Shown: piece by piece, positions 1 through 10,557 of the stretch
Position numbering within the stretch: position 1 is the first letter of the stretch
Layout of the letters: each line of letters opens with the position of its first letter
NCBI GenBank assembly: GCA_019918135.1
Contig: WBZZ01006588.1
Coordinates: 46,001 to 110,000, forward strand
DNA from: Paulinella micropora
Taxonomy: Eukaryota; Cercozoa; Imbricatea; Euglyphida; Paulinellidae
Reading direction: 5' to 3'
DNA: 64,000 bases
Notes under the pieces: generated by a model
What the model saw: only the letters and a program-made list of their open reading frames with translations
Database searches by the model: none
Told to the model about the DNA's origin: nothing
Made by a program: the position numbers and the translations under genes

Positions 1-227
1 GCGAGGTCGACACTGACGGCGATGGCAAGGCTGACGAAATCCAATATCAGCTCATGGGTTTTTTTGGTTTTAACCTTAAACACTCTTGCATGCTTGATCC
101 GTCGCCGATGGACTTCGAGAAGCAGGTGAAGCCCGCGTGGCTCCTCTACGTCGGTAACCCCACGAACCCGCCTATGATTTGCAACTGGCGGAAGCGGGAG
201 CTTTTGCTTCTGTACGAAGCAAACAAG
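1..227 (+). other. Probable host coding exon(s), 5' end outside window
   Basis: A reading frame is open from base 3 to about 227. It then meets a GT that leads into a pyrimidine-rich, intron-like stretch. The frame begins with an acidic loop, DTDGDGKADEIQ, that resembles an EF-hand calcium-binding loop except that the usual Glu at position 12 is Gln. A Trp/Leu-rich segment containing KPAWLLYVGNP follows. Base composition is more balanced than in the viral DNA further right. I do not recognise the protein. A small intron could lie within 57-130. The joining to the exon at 570 is uncertain because the phases do not match directly. Confidence 0.35.
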
Positions 228-230
228 GTC

Positions 231-239
231 ATTTCTTCT

Positions 240-275
<36 letters not shown>

Positions 276-276
276 A
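231..276. repeat. (TTC)n microsatellite
   Basis: About fifteen TTC/TCC units in a pyrimidine-rich stretch that continues as T-runs to about 385. It lies where an intron is expected after the preceding open frame. Confidence 0.9.
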
Positions 277-569
277 TTTTTCTTTTTCTTCTTCATATAC
301 ATGTTATTATTCTTTTTCTCCACCAGCTTCATCTTTTTTTTTTTTTTTTTTTTGTTTTTTTGTTTTTGTTTTTGTTTTTTTTGGCATCTTCCTTTTCTTT
401 ATTTTGCATATTTACTGCATGCTCGCCTGAAACGTTAGAAGAAGAATCAAAAAAAGGGCCCGACTGAGCCTCGCTCTTCGGGCAGGCCAAAAAAACTGAG
501 ATTCGGTAGCAACATTGTATGTAATGAAAAATGAAGGATGTATGTAATATTGTTTGGTTCTTTGTGCAG

Positions 570-797
570 AATCCATCGACGTCGACGATGTTCCAGACGT
601 TCCAGACGTCCCTGAAGAAGAAGAGACCCCTGAGCCTCCTATGCCTAAGGGGTCCAGCAAGAAAAAGCCAGGTACTAGCAAATTTCATCTTTTTTTGTGT
701 GCTTTTTTTTCAGTGTTTCTAATTTCTGACGTGACTAGGCAAGCCGAAGTCCAAAAAGCCCGCGGTCGACGCTGATGAAGTGGACATGTCGTTGGAG
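570..797 (+). CDS. Host gene, two internal exons around a 67-nt intron
   Basis: Exon one (570-671) follows a TTTGTGCAG acceptor. It ends at G|GTACTAG. The intron (672-738) ends in GACTAG, and exon two runs 739-797 to GAG|GTATAA. Joining the two keeps one frame and gives an acidic then Lys-rich segment: repeated D-V-P units, then EEEETPEPP, then KKKPGKPKSKKP, then VDADEVDMSLE. The clean GT-AG sites and the preserved frame are the evidence for splicing. The segment looks like a disordered linker. Product unknown. Confidence 0.55.
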
Positions 798-1040
798 GTA
801 TAATCTTTCCTACTCCTTCTTCTTCTTTTTCTTTTTTTTTGTGAGGGGGGGGGCCCCCGGGGGGGGGGGTCAAAAGGTCTCTTTGGGCGCCGCAGCATAT
901 AGTTTAGAGAGGGGAGTATAGCTACTAGCTTTAGTATGGCTAGCTAGTGTGTGTGGCATTCTATCAGTGAGCCTTTCCCTGTCTTTTTTTTTCCGAGTAT
1001 AATCTCTCTAACGGGAAGCGCTGACATTTTTTTTTCAAAC

Positions 1041-1130
<90 letters not shown>

Positions 1131-1305
1131 TAGGGAGTACATAGGCCATCGGTCCCTTTCCATGGGCTGATTGGTATAAAGCTCCTAGAGTGATGTTCTA
1201 TGCCGTCACTTCCTTTATTCCACCGATTGGTGTGGAGACTTTCCTTATGGAATGGAGGACTGGATGCACATGGCCTTTTGTCTCAGCAATTGGCAGGAGA
1301 TATAC

Positions 1306-1343
<38 letters not shown>

Positions 1344-1403
1344 TTTGTTGTTGTTGTTGTCGTTGCTGTTGGTTTGTTCTGCCACTGCCTTGTTCGCAAG
1401 AAA
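798..1403. other. Non-coding host stretch with G-tract and (TTA)n repeats
   Basis: Begins with a 5' splice site. Contains a G/C homopolymer block (845-870), a perfect (TTA)n array at about 1043-1131 (some 29 units) and a second (ATT)n array at 1303-1342 followed by (TTG)n. I see no convincing gene; it is probably an intron or intergenic. Confidence 0.6.
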
Positions 1404-2020
1404 TGAACGACTTCTTTCAAAACAACGGCGACCGGTATTGTATTCAGGGTAGTTCGTCCGCCGGCGTGTCGAAAGAAGTCGTTCAGGATCTTGTGAACAA
1501 GGCAATGTCAGAACAAGCCGCATCCATTAAGGAAATGCTAGCAGAAGAAAGAAAGTTGAGAGAGGAGGAAAGGAAGAAAAAAGAAGCGCAAGATCGGAAG
1601 GAAAAAGAGGCGCAAGAGAAGCGACAACGGGAAGAGGAGAGAAGAAAGAGGAAGAATTCAAAGAAGGAGAAGGAGGAGGAGGAGGAGGAGGAGGAGGAGG
1701 AGGAGGAAAGCTCAGAAGAAGAGAACGAGAGAGTGAAGAAGAAGATGAAGAAGAATAACAAGAACAAGAAAAACTATGATGATAATGATAACAACAACAA
1801 CAACATCAGCAACAACAACAGCAACAACAACAACAACAACAAAAATAGTAAGAGCGAGAGAGAAAGCTTGCTGGAGGATCTCATCGCGCGGATGGCAGCT
1901 GGCGCTCTGTCTGCTGGTAACTCACCTTCCACCCCCCAACGCGGCACCGGTCTCACCGCTCCCAGCTCACCTAACGCATGGGAGTTTGTTTTAGCATCGC
2001 TTGCGCTGACTCGGCGCTAA
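1404..2020 (+). CDS. Host low-complexity coiled-coil protein (last exon)
   Basis: An open frame from an ATG at 1404 to TAA at 2018-2020. After about 30 ordinary residues comes a long charged helix rich in E/K/R (units such as REEERKKKEAQ). Then a run of Glu encoded by (GAG)n at 1665-1705, a Lys/Asn stretch encoded by (AAC/CAA)n, and a Ser/Pro-rich tail. The low complexity follows microsatellite expansion inside a coding region. It may be the terminal exon of the gene whose exons lie at 570-797, but no connecting splice site could be fixed. Function unknown. Confidence 0.4.
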
Positions 2021-2726
2021 CTTCAAATGCACGCACCAGGTAGTTTGCATAGCTTTCACTTTTCTCCTTCATCTGAAAGATGTTTGAATTTGTTTTGTGT
2101 TTTTTTTCTTTGTAGTAGTGTAGTATTAATCGTAATTTTTTGCACTGGCAGGTTTGTTATGGTCGAAAGCGTGATTAAGAACGTTTGTCGCGTGCAAGAG
2201 TTAAACAAACTTCTAATTTAGTTAGTATGATATTACGGAGTTAGATTTATTATTTTTTTTAGTAATTAAAGAAATTTTGTTGTAGAATCTATGTATTTTG
2301 CGTGGCGACATCGCACTTCTCTTCCTCCCCCGTTCCCCCCTCCCCCCTCCCCCCCCCCCGGGGGGAATTTATTGTAGGTAAAAGCAATGTTTATTATCAT
2401 AATAAAGTAAAATGCTTAATGTAAACAAAGATAAACAAACTTAAAAGCAAATTCTGCATGTTGGGCATTGTTATCATCATAGATTCATAGTAGCCGGGAC
2501 TATGAAAAAGGAGAAAGATTACCGTGTCGGACCGGTTCCTGCCCACCTCTGAAGATGAAGTTAAAGTGTATTACAATTAATAAAAACATGTTTTAATATT
2601 ATTTTTATATGTTCTGCAATCAGTGAATTGATTTCCTTTCATTTCCACACGTTTTCAAAAAAGTCCATATACTTCATGGAAAATTTCGGAAAAAGGGATA
2701 CCCCCAAGATTGTCGAATGTTTAGTT
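2021..2726. other. Host 3' flank, no gene seen
   Basis: T-rich then AT-rich DNA with a C-tract running into a G-tract at about 2325-2366. No open frame of interest and no clear viral terminal repeat. The last base before viral similarity is 2726. Confidence 0.6.
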
Positions 2727-3246
2727 ATATCATTATGTTTCTTCTTTTGAAATCGTCAAATATAATGATGCCTTCGTTGAATTAATTGAAGATTATTCGT
2801 GTGAAAATGTAAATCAACTGAGAAGGCAAGAAGGAGAGATAATAAGACAAACAGAAAATTGTATAAACAAAAGAGTAGAATGTCAAACTAAAAAGGAATA
2901 CAGAGAACAAAACAAGGGTAAAATAGCACAAAGAGATAAAAAATATAGAGAAACAAACAAAGAGAAAATAGCACAAAAAAGAAAAGAATGGCTTGAAAAA
3001 AATGAAGACTATGTGTCACGATATCTTAAAGAATACGTGGCAAAAAACAAAGAACAACTGTCACAAAAATGGAAAGAATATAGAGACAAAAATAAAGATG
3101 AGATAAACCGAAAAAAAAGAATATATGAATCAAAAATAGTTCAATGTGAATGTGGTAATTCTTTCAGAATTGATAATTTATCAAAGCATCTTAAAACACA
3201 AATACACTATGACAATATGATCGGATTATCCGTTTTTGGTTTTTAA
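2727..3246 (+). pseudogene. GIY-YIG endonuclease, C-terminal fragment (copy 1)
   Basis: The fragment begins at YHYVSSFEI, the part of GIY-YIG nucleases that follows the catalytic core. It continues through LIEDYSCENVNQL..REGEIIRQ, which is the typical end of such domains, into a long K/E/Y-rich helix with NKEK and NKEQ repeats. It ends in a small zinc-finger-like motif, CECGNSF..NLSKHLKTQIH. The GIY and YIG strands and the catalytic Arg are missing, and an in-frame TAG lies just upstream, so it is a dead 5'-truncated piece. Its stop overlaps the end of the convergent 2-TM gene by 4 bases. Such nucleases are common cargo of PLVs and giant viruses. Confidence 0.7.
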
Positions 3247-3590
3247 TTTATTTTTGGAGACGGGCAGATTATCCCAATAAGAAGCGTGAGTACGCCTATA
3301 AATGTGTTAGCATTAGCACAACTGATTGTCGGGTCGCTCAATCTAACAACACACAAAATGATTATGCTACATGTAACTGTCATCTGAACAGCATATTTAA
3401 TTAATCTTGCATCTGTCCTTTCTTTGAAACAACAACATCGCCATTCGTCGTTAATTTCATGGTCTGATTTTTTTTGTTCATTTTTTAACTCTGACGAAAT
3501 ACAGCGAGACTTTAATTCTGGAGTTAGTTCGCCATCCATATCCATAATAGGTGGTGGTCTATGAAGTCTAGTTGTATTATTGTTTGACAT
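3243..3590 (-). CDS. Small 2-TM PLV protein, element A (copy 1)
   Basis: 115 residues from the ATG at 3590. The N-terminus carries the motif RLHRPPPIMDMDGELTPEL. A charged segment with a WRCCC cysteine cluster follows, then two hydrophobic helices at roughly residues 68-87 and 95-112, ending PSPKIN. A homologue sits in the same place next to the fibre gene of element C (40185-40535), sharing the PPPIMDMDGELTPEL and LTLLIGI motifs. It is probably a membrane or virion-membrane protein. Its start overlaps the end of the fibre gene by 14 bases on the same strand, suggesting joint transcription. Function unknown. Confidence 0.7.
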   Translation of the reverse strand: MSNNNTTRLHRPPPIMDMDGELTPELKSRCISSELKNEQKKSDHEINDEWRCCCFKERTDARLIKYAVQMTVTCSIIILCVVRLSDPTISCANANTFIGVLTLLIGIICPSPKIN

Positions 3591-6500
3591 TATCAAGAAC
3601 GGCCACTCTGATTTCTGCTAATTGGTTTGCTTGGTCTTGTAGTATATTAAGTAAAAGTTTATTTTCTTTTTCTAAATTAACTACTTTTTCTGATAATTGT
3701 TGAACCGCTTTAATTAACGGGGCGATAAACTCGGAATACCCTTTTCCATAACCGACATCACCGCTATCAATACATTTAACATCTTCTGGATTAACACTCA
3801 CACCTTTCAATTCGTATTCCGCTCTTTGCTTTGGACACGGAACCATAATTTTTTCTTTTATAAATCCGCCAAAATCTAGCATATCCATTTCTGTTAGTAT
3901 TTCTTCTAATTCCTGTGCTATCAAACCAGTTCTTTTTTTCTTGTTGTCATCAATCATACGATAGCAGACTGGATTTAACTGTTGATAAAATCTAAGCCTA
4001 AACATTCCTTTATATCTTCTTTTTTTCGCCTATCTGAATATTGAATAGGATCAGACAATACCCATAACTGACCATCACTCCCTCTCAAAGACATTAAAGC
4101 AGTGTTATTGTTATTTTCCCATATGAAACCTTCATTTGAGCCTGTGCTACATCTAAATCTTAAGGCATAAGAAGATATACCACCTCCAACACCTCCTGTT
4201 GGCGCCGTTCCATCGCTTAATGATCTACTTCCACCATTGGATGCCATATAAATACCCCATGCTGAATTTGCTGTCTCCCACATAAATATTCCTCTCGCAT
4301 TTGTCCCATCTGTTCCTCCTTGTATTCCTATCTTTGCTCCACTGGTTAATGTTGTGGTTGTTAGCACCCCAGAGTATGTAATACCCGCATTCGCAGTTAG
4401 TAAGCCACTTGTTGTTAATGTTGTTGTTGATATACCCGCATTTGCAGTTATTAATCCACTTGCGGTTGCCGTTGTTGTTGATATCCCCGCATTTGCTGTT
4501 ATCGCTTCACTTGCTGTTATTGCCTTCGTTGTTAATAAGCCCGATGTGTCAAGTTCCAGAGCGAGAGACCAAGGAACAGCAACCCCCACATTTTTCCCGC
4601 TATCATACAAAAATCTAAGTTTATTATTCCATTTACTAATTAGAAAATTAGAACTCACATAACTTGATTTCCATCCACCAGCATCTAAATACGCATCAAA
4701 GGTCGTATTTATGTTATTATGACTTAAATTAGTTAGTTGAAAAGTGGGATATATATCTTCTGTTGTAATAGCCTGCAAATGTGCTCCAGTTGTATTATTG
4801 TTATAAGTCCCATACAATTCTAAACCCGCTGTTGTTCCTATTCCTTTCGTTGTATTGCCTATGATTATTGGAATACCTGATGCTGTTGTTATTTTGTGGC
4901 TCGTTGTTAATGTTGTTGTAGTCATGCCAGCAGTTGAAGTAATTGTCGTTCCCGTTATTGTTCCACCATTTGTTATATTGTTTGAGTTCATATCTAAGGC
5001 ACCATAAAACCGCATACCCCCAGCATTGTTAAAACGGACAATGTCAGACGAAGCACTTTTATTATCCAAAAGTTTTGAAATATAAAGTCCCGCCCCTTTT
5101 GCATCAAATGCTACATTCGTAAATACATAACCTCGTTGGTTCGCGGTTCCACTTGTAGCGGTATTTAGAGTAAATAAGAAATACTGATAATCGCCTGACG
5201 TCTGTGAAAAGAATATATCACCTCCATTTTGGTTTAATATCCTCGCCCCATTATATGTTATATTTCCACCATTAATGATGGTTTGATTATTAAAATCGGC
5301 GTTGTTCGTTAAAGTTAGATATTTTATCGTAGTGCTCGCCCCATTAAATCTTTTACTTCCTGTTATGGTTTGGTCTGTTGTTAGTTTCACACAATTGTCA
5401 TCCAGATATTGCCTATTTACCGCTTCATTCGCATTTTGTGGTGCTCCCAAATTAACAATCCGACTGCTATTACAATCTAAGTCAGTAGCATTAAACCACG
5501 AAACAATCGTCCCGTCAATAATAAAACTTATTTTTTTCGCAGAAATTTCAAAGTTGTAATATGTTGCAGTTTTCATATCCAAACTAGCAATTGACCCAAT
5601 ATTACTGGTAGAATTGAAAACGATAAATGTGCCTTTTGTTGTTGAATTGATTGAATTTCCAGTTATTTCAACACCACTGCTATATGTCTTAATTCCTGCT
5701 ATGGTTTGGTTTCCAGTTAGTTTCACATTTTGCCCGTCTAATGTATCCACATAACTTTTGTTTGCTCCGTCCGTTGTTGCTGATGGTGTGGCTAAGTTCG
5801 TTATTTTGTTGTTATTCAAACTTAATGTTGTTCCAGTTGCGGTTATAATTAAAGTATTACCTGAATATAACTCTACATACGAACCAGTTATTTGTATCGG
5901 ATACCAAGTCGCTGTTGCTGTTTTTTGTGCTGCAATCATTCCTATTTTTGTATCAAAGGCTATGCAGATGCCGTCAAAAGTAGAAGGATTGGACGAACCA
6001 CTTACTTCTAAAGTTGATGTAAATTTTTTATTCCCTGCTATGGTTTGGTCTCCTGTTAGTTTAACGACAGAAGTGTCAAGAGTAGAAACATCAACACCAT
6101 CAACAAGATTTACATTTGTTATGCTTTGGCTTTTCATATCAATACCCGCACTAGCATTTATTATACTGCTAAATGTTTTTATTCCTCCTATGGTTTGGTC
6201 TCCTGTTAGTTTGACCACTGAACCATCAACTGCGAGATTAGTGAGATTAATTCCATTATACGTAGAAGCCCCCGAAATAGCATAACCATTCATATTTAGT
6301 CCTCCCGTCATACTAGCAGTTCCGTCTAATCTAAGAAAGGGTAGTGTGGTGTTTCTCCATTGTCCTGTGCTATACATAATCAGTTGATTATCTGCTGGGA
6401 AGCCTGATATTGTCACATCGCTATGTGAGTCTATACTTCCAGCTGCTGACACCTTATTATTATTATCATTATGCTCAAATATCCATTCATCAACACCTTT

Positions 6501-7226
6501 GTCATTTAGTAAATTAACTCCTGTTATATTCTTCCTTCCCATACTAATATTGCCTGTTTCATCAACATTTATCGGAAATGTTTTATTTACCCAGTTTATT
6601 GAATTATATGTTAGATAACTATTCATCGCCACTGGTGCTGTAATGACTACATCTGAAAGTGTATCAATTGAACCAAGGGCTGTATTCTTCCATTTGCCTT
6701 CCACATCGTTGTAAGTTAAGTATTGCCCGCTTGCTTGTGCAAATATGTTTGTGTCTATCAAATTATATAAACTGGTTTGGTGCGGATTGGAAGTATTAGA
6801 GCGGTGTTGAGTTGAGGCTTTGACTTCGTCATTATCCCTTACTCGTTGCTCTGTGTAGTATAAACGGCTTCCTTCTTTGATATCCGTAGTTGATTTTAAA
6901 GCGAGACGTGTGTCAAAGCGGTTATCAGTCCAATAATAATTAAGCCCTTCTTTTAGGTCTGTTGTTGATTTTAAAGCGAGCCGTGTGTCAAAGCGGTTAT
7001 CAGTCCAATAATAATTAAGTCCTTCTTTAATGTCCGCGGTGCTTTTGGTAGCCAGTCGTGTATCAAATCGGTCGTCAGTGTAATAAAGATTTATGGGTTC
7101 AGCATCTTCTGGCACTCTGTCTGTATTCAGACCGACTATGTTTGTGTTGGTTAAATCTAAGTTAAGTATGTTTAGACTATCAACAGCCAACTCATTAAGG
7201 CCAAGTAATGATTTATATTGGGACAT
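3577..7226 (-). pseudogene. Fibre/tail-spike-like protein with S74 chaperone, frameshifted (copy 1)
   Basis: A long fibre (about 1,200 residues if in frame). Near the N-terminus are three to four LYYTD-RFDTRLA-KST-DIKEG stalk repeats. Four modules built on VKLTGDQTIAG-K-F follow, then Thr-rich repeats of the type GLLTANAGIST. The C-terminus is a Peptidase S74 auto-cleaving chaperone with the SDRRKKEDI motif (Ser and Lys of the self-cleavage site) and, downstream, NPVCYRM and GLIAQELEE. At about 3980-4000 one A is missing compared with the intact frame of element C (AACAG for AACAAG). The frame therefore stops after DFINS, and the chaperone (3577-4005) lies in another frame. Known S74 proteins are trimeric host-attachment fibres. 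Confidence 0.8.
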
Positions 7227-7282
7227 TATATTAATTAATTAATTATTTTAAAAATACTAAAATATATTAATCTTAGTATAAA
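7227..7282. promoter_or_regulatory. Bidirectional promoter with conserved palindrome (copy 1)
   Basis: The 56-bp AT-rich gap between the divergent fibre and E/K genes contains ATACTAA (7254-7260) and TTAGTAT (7273-7279), an inverted repeat with 12 bases between the arms. The same arms at the same 19-base spacing occur in the equivalent gap of element C (45773-45798). It is most likely the shared promoter or operator of both genes. Confidence 0.6.
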
Positions 7283-7806
7283 ATGCCGTCTCCCGAAGCG
7301 AGCCGACAAAATTGGGAAAAGCAGTCGATGGAATTAAACAAAAAGCAAAGCAGAGAAAAATGGAACATGCCAACAAGGTTTTGGACCAATACCGAAATGC
7401 GATTAAAAGCGAAGACGAAGATATGGAACGAAAAATAGCGGAGATAGAAAATAAGAATGTTGCTAACGATATTGTTAATGAAAAAGATCAAGATGCCACA
7501 CCCGAGCAGAGTGATAGCGAAGATGAGGTTGATTTTACTGACTTGATTGCGGAAAAGATGGCTAAGATGAAAAGCAAGAGAGCGAAGGTAGAGAGTAAGA
7601 GGGAAAAGAAGAAGAGTAAAAAGTCAGTGGTTGAACCAGAGGAGAGCGAAAGCAGTGAGAGTGAAAGTGAAGAAGAAGAGCCAAAACCAAAGAAGGGGAA
7701 AGGTAAAAAATCAAATAGTAAAGTTTTGGTCAATGTATATAATACAGAGAAACCAACACGGAGCGAAACTTCAAACGACTTAAGTAAGTGCTTCCTCAAA
7801 TTCTAA
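7283..7806 (+). pseudogene. E/K-rich acidic-basic protein, element A, frameshifted (copy 1)
   Basis: Starts at the ATG at 7283 (MPSPEASRQNW). The frame shifts at the GAAAA run near 7315 (one A short), and the rest follows in the second frame to TAA at 7806. The body has a Lys-rich helix, an acidic segment ending FTDLIAEKMAKM, a Ser/Glu-rich stretch, PKPKKGKGKK, and a conserved tail LVNVYN...LSKCFLKF. The homologue in D (56793-57308) is uninterrupted. It sits between the bidirectional promoter and the integrase in all four elements. Function unknown; the charge pattern suggests a nucleic-acid or chromatin-interacting protein. Confidence 0.6.
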
Positions 7807-7810
7807 AGAT

Positions 7811-8827
7811 ATGAGTGAGGAAAATCAACTTGATAATAAACATATAATTATTAATACTCAGAATGCGGATGCCCCACTAGAAGAAGCACCAACTGGAGAA
7901 GAAATTCAAAGAACAAAAGAAGAAGAAGCACTTGAAATACATCATCAAAAAAAGAACCCGAAAATATGGAACACTATATCGGTTGACAAACCACTAGACT
8001 AAGTTTTCTTAGACTTGGCAGACATGAGTAAGATAAAAGATAAGAAAGGAAACAAATGCTATGCTTGGATGTTAGTTTGGATTGATTGTCATTCCCGATT
8101 TTTAATAATCATTCCATTAAAAAATAAAACAGCAAAAGAAGTATATTATGCTTTGAAATCTATACCTTATAAACCTAAATCAATTACAACCAACAGCGGA
8201 GGAGAATATAAAGGTGCTACTCGTGATTATTTTATTCAAAATGGTATTAAGCACGATGTGGTTGAAGTAGGGGACCATAGAGCACTCGCTGTGGTAGATA
8301 GAGTTATAAGGAGTATTAGAAGGTGGTTGGATTTATTATTTGAAACTAATAGAAATTTTGACTGGGTAAGTTATATTCAAGACTTGGTTAATGCTTATAA
8401 TCACAAATTACATCGGGGAATTCAGGCTAGACCAGTGGACGTCTTTGCTAGAAGAGATAAAAATAAACAGAAAATCACTCGTGATAACCTTATTAATGAA
8501 TTCAATATCGGAGATAGTGTTCGTAAGGAAAACAAAAGGCTAATGTTTGCGAAAGGAGGAAAGACTTCCAGTAAAATTATTTATAAAGTCAAAGGCCGTT
8601 CCGGATTTAAGTTAATATTAAATAACGATGAACTCGTAAGTCCGAGGGATTTATTGAAAACAGATTTTACAAAGCCTGTTGACGAAGAGAAAGACATAAA
8701 ACAACAAACAAAAGAAATTATAAAGGAAAAGAAGACGAAAGAACTACTTAAAAGAGAAGAAACAGAACCAGAAAACATCAGAACAAGCAAAAGAGAGAGG
8801 AAGGCAAAAGTAATACTTGACCTTTGA
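7811..8827 (+). pseudogene. rve-family integrase, element A, inactivated (copy 1)
   Basis: A retrovirus/polinton-type integrase of 338 codons. The upstream part has EIHHQKKNPKIWNT. An in-frame TAA at 8000-8002 stands where the related integrases have Gln (PLSQVF). The catalytic core follows (LDLADMSK, VWIDCHSRF, GGEYKG, VVDRVIRSIR), then a C-terminal DNA-binding tail with VKGRSGFKLIL. Beyond the stop codon, the second catalytic Asp (SDNGSEY in B and D) is replaced (TNSGGEY). It is therefore dead twice over. All three copies share both lesions. It is four bases downstream of the E/K gene. Confidence 0.85.
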
Positions 8828-8844
8828 TTAGAATATTTTCTAAA

Positions 8845-8892
8845 CCTTTCGTCTCCTTTAAAAATGATAAAAGTTTGCAAAGAGACGAAAGG
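8845..8892. terminator. Perfect 11-bp hairpin between convergent genes (copy 1)
   Basis: CCTTTCGTCTC (8845-8855) and GAGACGAAAGG (8882-8892) form a perfect inverted repeat. It sits between the ends of the convergent integrase and PP genes. Position and symmetry fit a bidirectional transcript-end hairpin of the sort used by giant viruses. The same hairpin recurs at 17381-17428 and 25917-25964. Confidence 0.6.
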
Positions 8893-8910
8893 CTCAGAAA
8901 TTAATAACCT

Positions 8911-9410
8911 TTAATCAAACAAGACCCTGTAGGCGGTCTTAATCGTAAGACAGAAGAAGTTGGCGATGGAATCGATGTTATCCCAAAGACGAAACAGTTT
9001 CAACGAACCATCCGTGAACTCAACTACAAATATTTCTGCTACTTGTCCCTTTCGCAATTCAGTCTTAAATCTATTCAATTTGACGACTGGCATTCCATCG
9101 TTCTCATGACTGAACAGTAAAGCAGTTCCATTCTTCTTGTCCAGCTGAACCCAATAATTAGTGCTACTTATTATTGGTTGATTCTTCCTATCGATGTTTG
9201 GAACTTTGGCAGGTGATACCTTATTACCACCTAATTCACTCGGAATACCCCCCGCAACGATGCGTCCTATGCGTAAATCCCCCAAATTTTCTGCCAAAGT
9301 CTGTAAAAAATTATATGAGAAAACAAAACGAACAAGGAACATACCTTGACTTCTGGGTCTTCTTGGCGTGGTTGCTCTGGTTCATTTGGGGCGGGAGGTT
9401 CGTCAGCCAT
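8911..9410 (-). CDS. PP protein, element A, spliced (copy 1)
   Basis: Two exons. Exon 1 (9410-9345, 22 codons) encodes a Pro/Glu-rich tail beginning MADEPPAPNEPEQP. A 44-nt intron (9344-9301) starts GTATGT and ends TTTTTTACAG. Exon 2 runs 9300-8911 and ends in LFD-TAA, giving 151 residues. The compact domain carries YWVQLDKKNG, then GQVAEIFVVEFTDGSLKLFRLWDNI. The PP protein of C (46405-46950) has the matching GQV-(x)n-SVRLFRLMDN. Homologues follow the integrase in all four elements. I do not recognise the fold. A spliceosomal intron in a PLV gene implies nuclear expression. Confidence 0.65.
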
Positions 9411-9688
9411 CTGTGCACACACAAAAACAGCAAGGGTTTGGACTTCTTGAATTTGTCACTTTGGGAATTCTGAAACATACCAAGAATGAAAAAAGAAACA
9501 GACAAAAACACGTGATAGAATTTCAGGAATTTCTGCTGACAATTTGAAATGCAGATAAAAAGGAAAAGCGAAAATTTTTTCACACCGCACACCTAGAGGC
9601 TCAGGTCAATTACACACCTTCTAAATTCTGGAGTTGGACAACTTTTGCTTTTTCAGAATAGTCTTAATCAGACAAAGTGCGAACAAGA
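9411..9688. other. Divergent intergenic between PP and CC genes (copy 1)
   Basis: 278 bases with no supported gene. It should hold the promoters of the minus-strand PP gene and the plus-strand CC gene. An AG directly before the PP start codon would allow a 5'-UTR intron. Confidence 0.4.
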
Positions 9689-10161
9689 ATGAGTGATGAT
9701 GATGGTAGCGATGTAGAGTATGTTGAAAGAGAAACCACCAATAAGTGGTTAGAGAAATTAAGAGATAAAACATACACACAGATAATGAAATATAAGACAA
9801 ATAGCGAAGTAAACTTGACATTATACAGAGTAGAAAGGAGCAAAAACGACAAGAGTTATTGGAATTGGAGAAACAAGAAAAAGCAGAACAAAATAACTTT
9901 TTCGCTATTGAAGAATTGCTAAATCAGAAAAAAGAAGAAGCAGAACGAAAAGAAAAAATAGATTTGGTAAAGAGAGAAGAAAGGAGAAAAGAACTGAACA
10001 AGAAAAAACAATTACGATTATTTGAGAATTGGCTAAGTGCCGAAAATCAACCAATGGGAGTTGATGATGAGATTAGAGCAAGAAAAATGATTGAAGGAGG
10101 AAAAACAACATATAATGTAATTGAAGAATATGAGAGATACAAAAGACAGAGAATTAATTGA
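9689..10161 (+). pseudogene. CC coiled-coil protein, element A, frameshifted (copy 1)
   Basis: Starts MSDDDGSDVEYVERET at 9689. The frame is lost near 9835-9840 at GAAAGG, where one more A would restore it. The rest continues in the next frame as a highly charged coiled coil (ELLELEKQEKAEQ) and ends with a conserved module, LFENWLSAENQPMG..ARKMIEGG..YERYKRQRIN. The same end module is seen in B (SWLLARKQPLSL) and C (SWLLAKKQILSL). In A the gene is on the plus strand; in B, C and D it is on the minus strand, so this block is flipped. Function unknown. Confidence 0.55.
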
Positions 10162-10553
10162 AAAAGTAGTTTTCACTACTAACTCCTTTAGCACATAGGA
10201 GCATAAACTAGTGTGTTTTCAATTTTAAAAAAATTGGGCGAAAGCCCTCTTCATTTCAAATGAATTTTGTCCCTTTGGGACAAATGTCAATAGCTTGCTA
10301 TTGACTAATTTTATCTACCATACTTGTTTGTGTGTGGTAGGTGGTTGAGTTGAAGTTGGAAGAGTAAGACGAACGAGGTCAATCGACTAAATTTAATGAT
10401 ACATATATTTTTCTTGTAGTGTGCTGTATAAGGCTCTTTGGTTGTTTTTGTTGTTTTGTATTTATTTTACGGGAAATCCATAGGAGAGGGTGCGACAACC
10501 TAGACGAAGTCGTGAATTTTGCAAAAAATTCATGACGAGTTCTAGGTTATCAT
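10155..10553. repeat. Cluster of at least eight hairpins at right end of element A (copy 1)
   Basis: Successive inverted repeats: AATTGAAAA/TTTTCAATT (10155-10224) enclosing AGTAG/CTACT and CTCCT/AGGAG. Then GGGC-GAAA-GCCC, TTCATTT-C-AAATGAA, TTTGTCCC-TTT-GGGACAAA, GTCAATAGC-TT-GCTATTGAC and CTACCA/TGGTAG. Last, at 10498-10547, AACCTAGA/TCTAGGTT encloses TCGT..GAATTTT/AAAATTC..ACGA. No coding. To the right the sequence enters the middle of element B's E/K gene, so the cluster occupies the terminus of A. Copies at 18691-19089 and 27227-27625. Confidence 0.8.
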
Positions 10554-10557
10554 CTAC

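Noticed and set aside
1043-1131. Poly-Ile reading frame
   Set aside because: A product of the (TTA)n microsatellite, not a gene.
2640-2726. Left terminal repeat of the viral array
   Set aside because: The reverse strand has GGGGGTAT...CGAAA...ATGAAGT, loosely like the C terminus at 56293, but spacing and most bases differ; not strong enough to call.
4354-4662. Plus-strand frames inside the fibre genes (also 5758-6285, 42844-43698)
   Set aside because: They are mirror frames of the repetitive minus-strand fibre; Val/Pro/Ala-rich output is what Thr/Asn-rich codons give on the other strand.
8911-9342. PP protein of element A starting with MFLVRFVFSYNFLQ
   Set aside because: That N-terminus is the translated intron; GT-AG splicing joins the domain to a Pro-rich first exon, as in the homologues of B and D.
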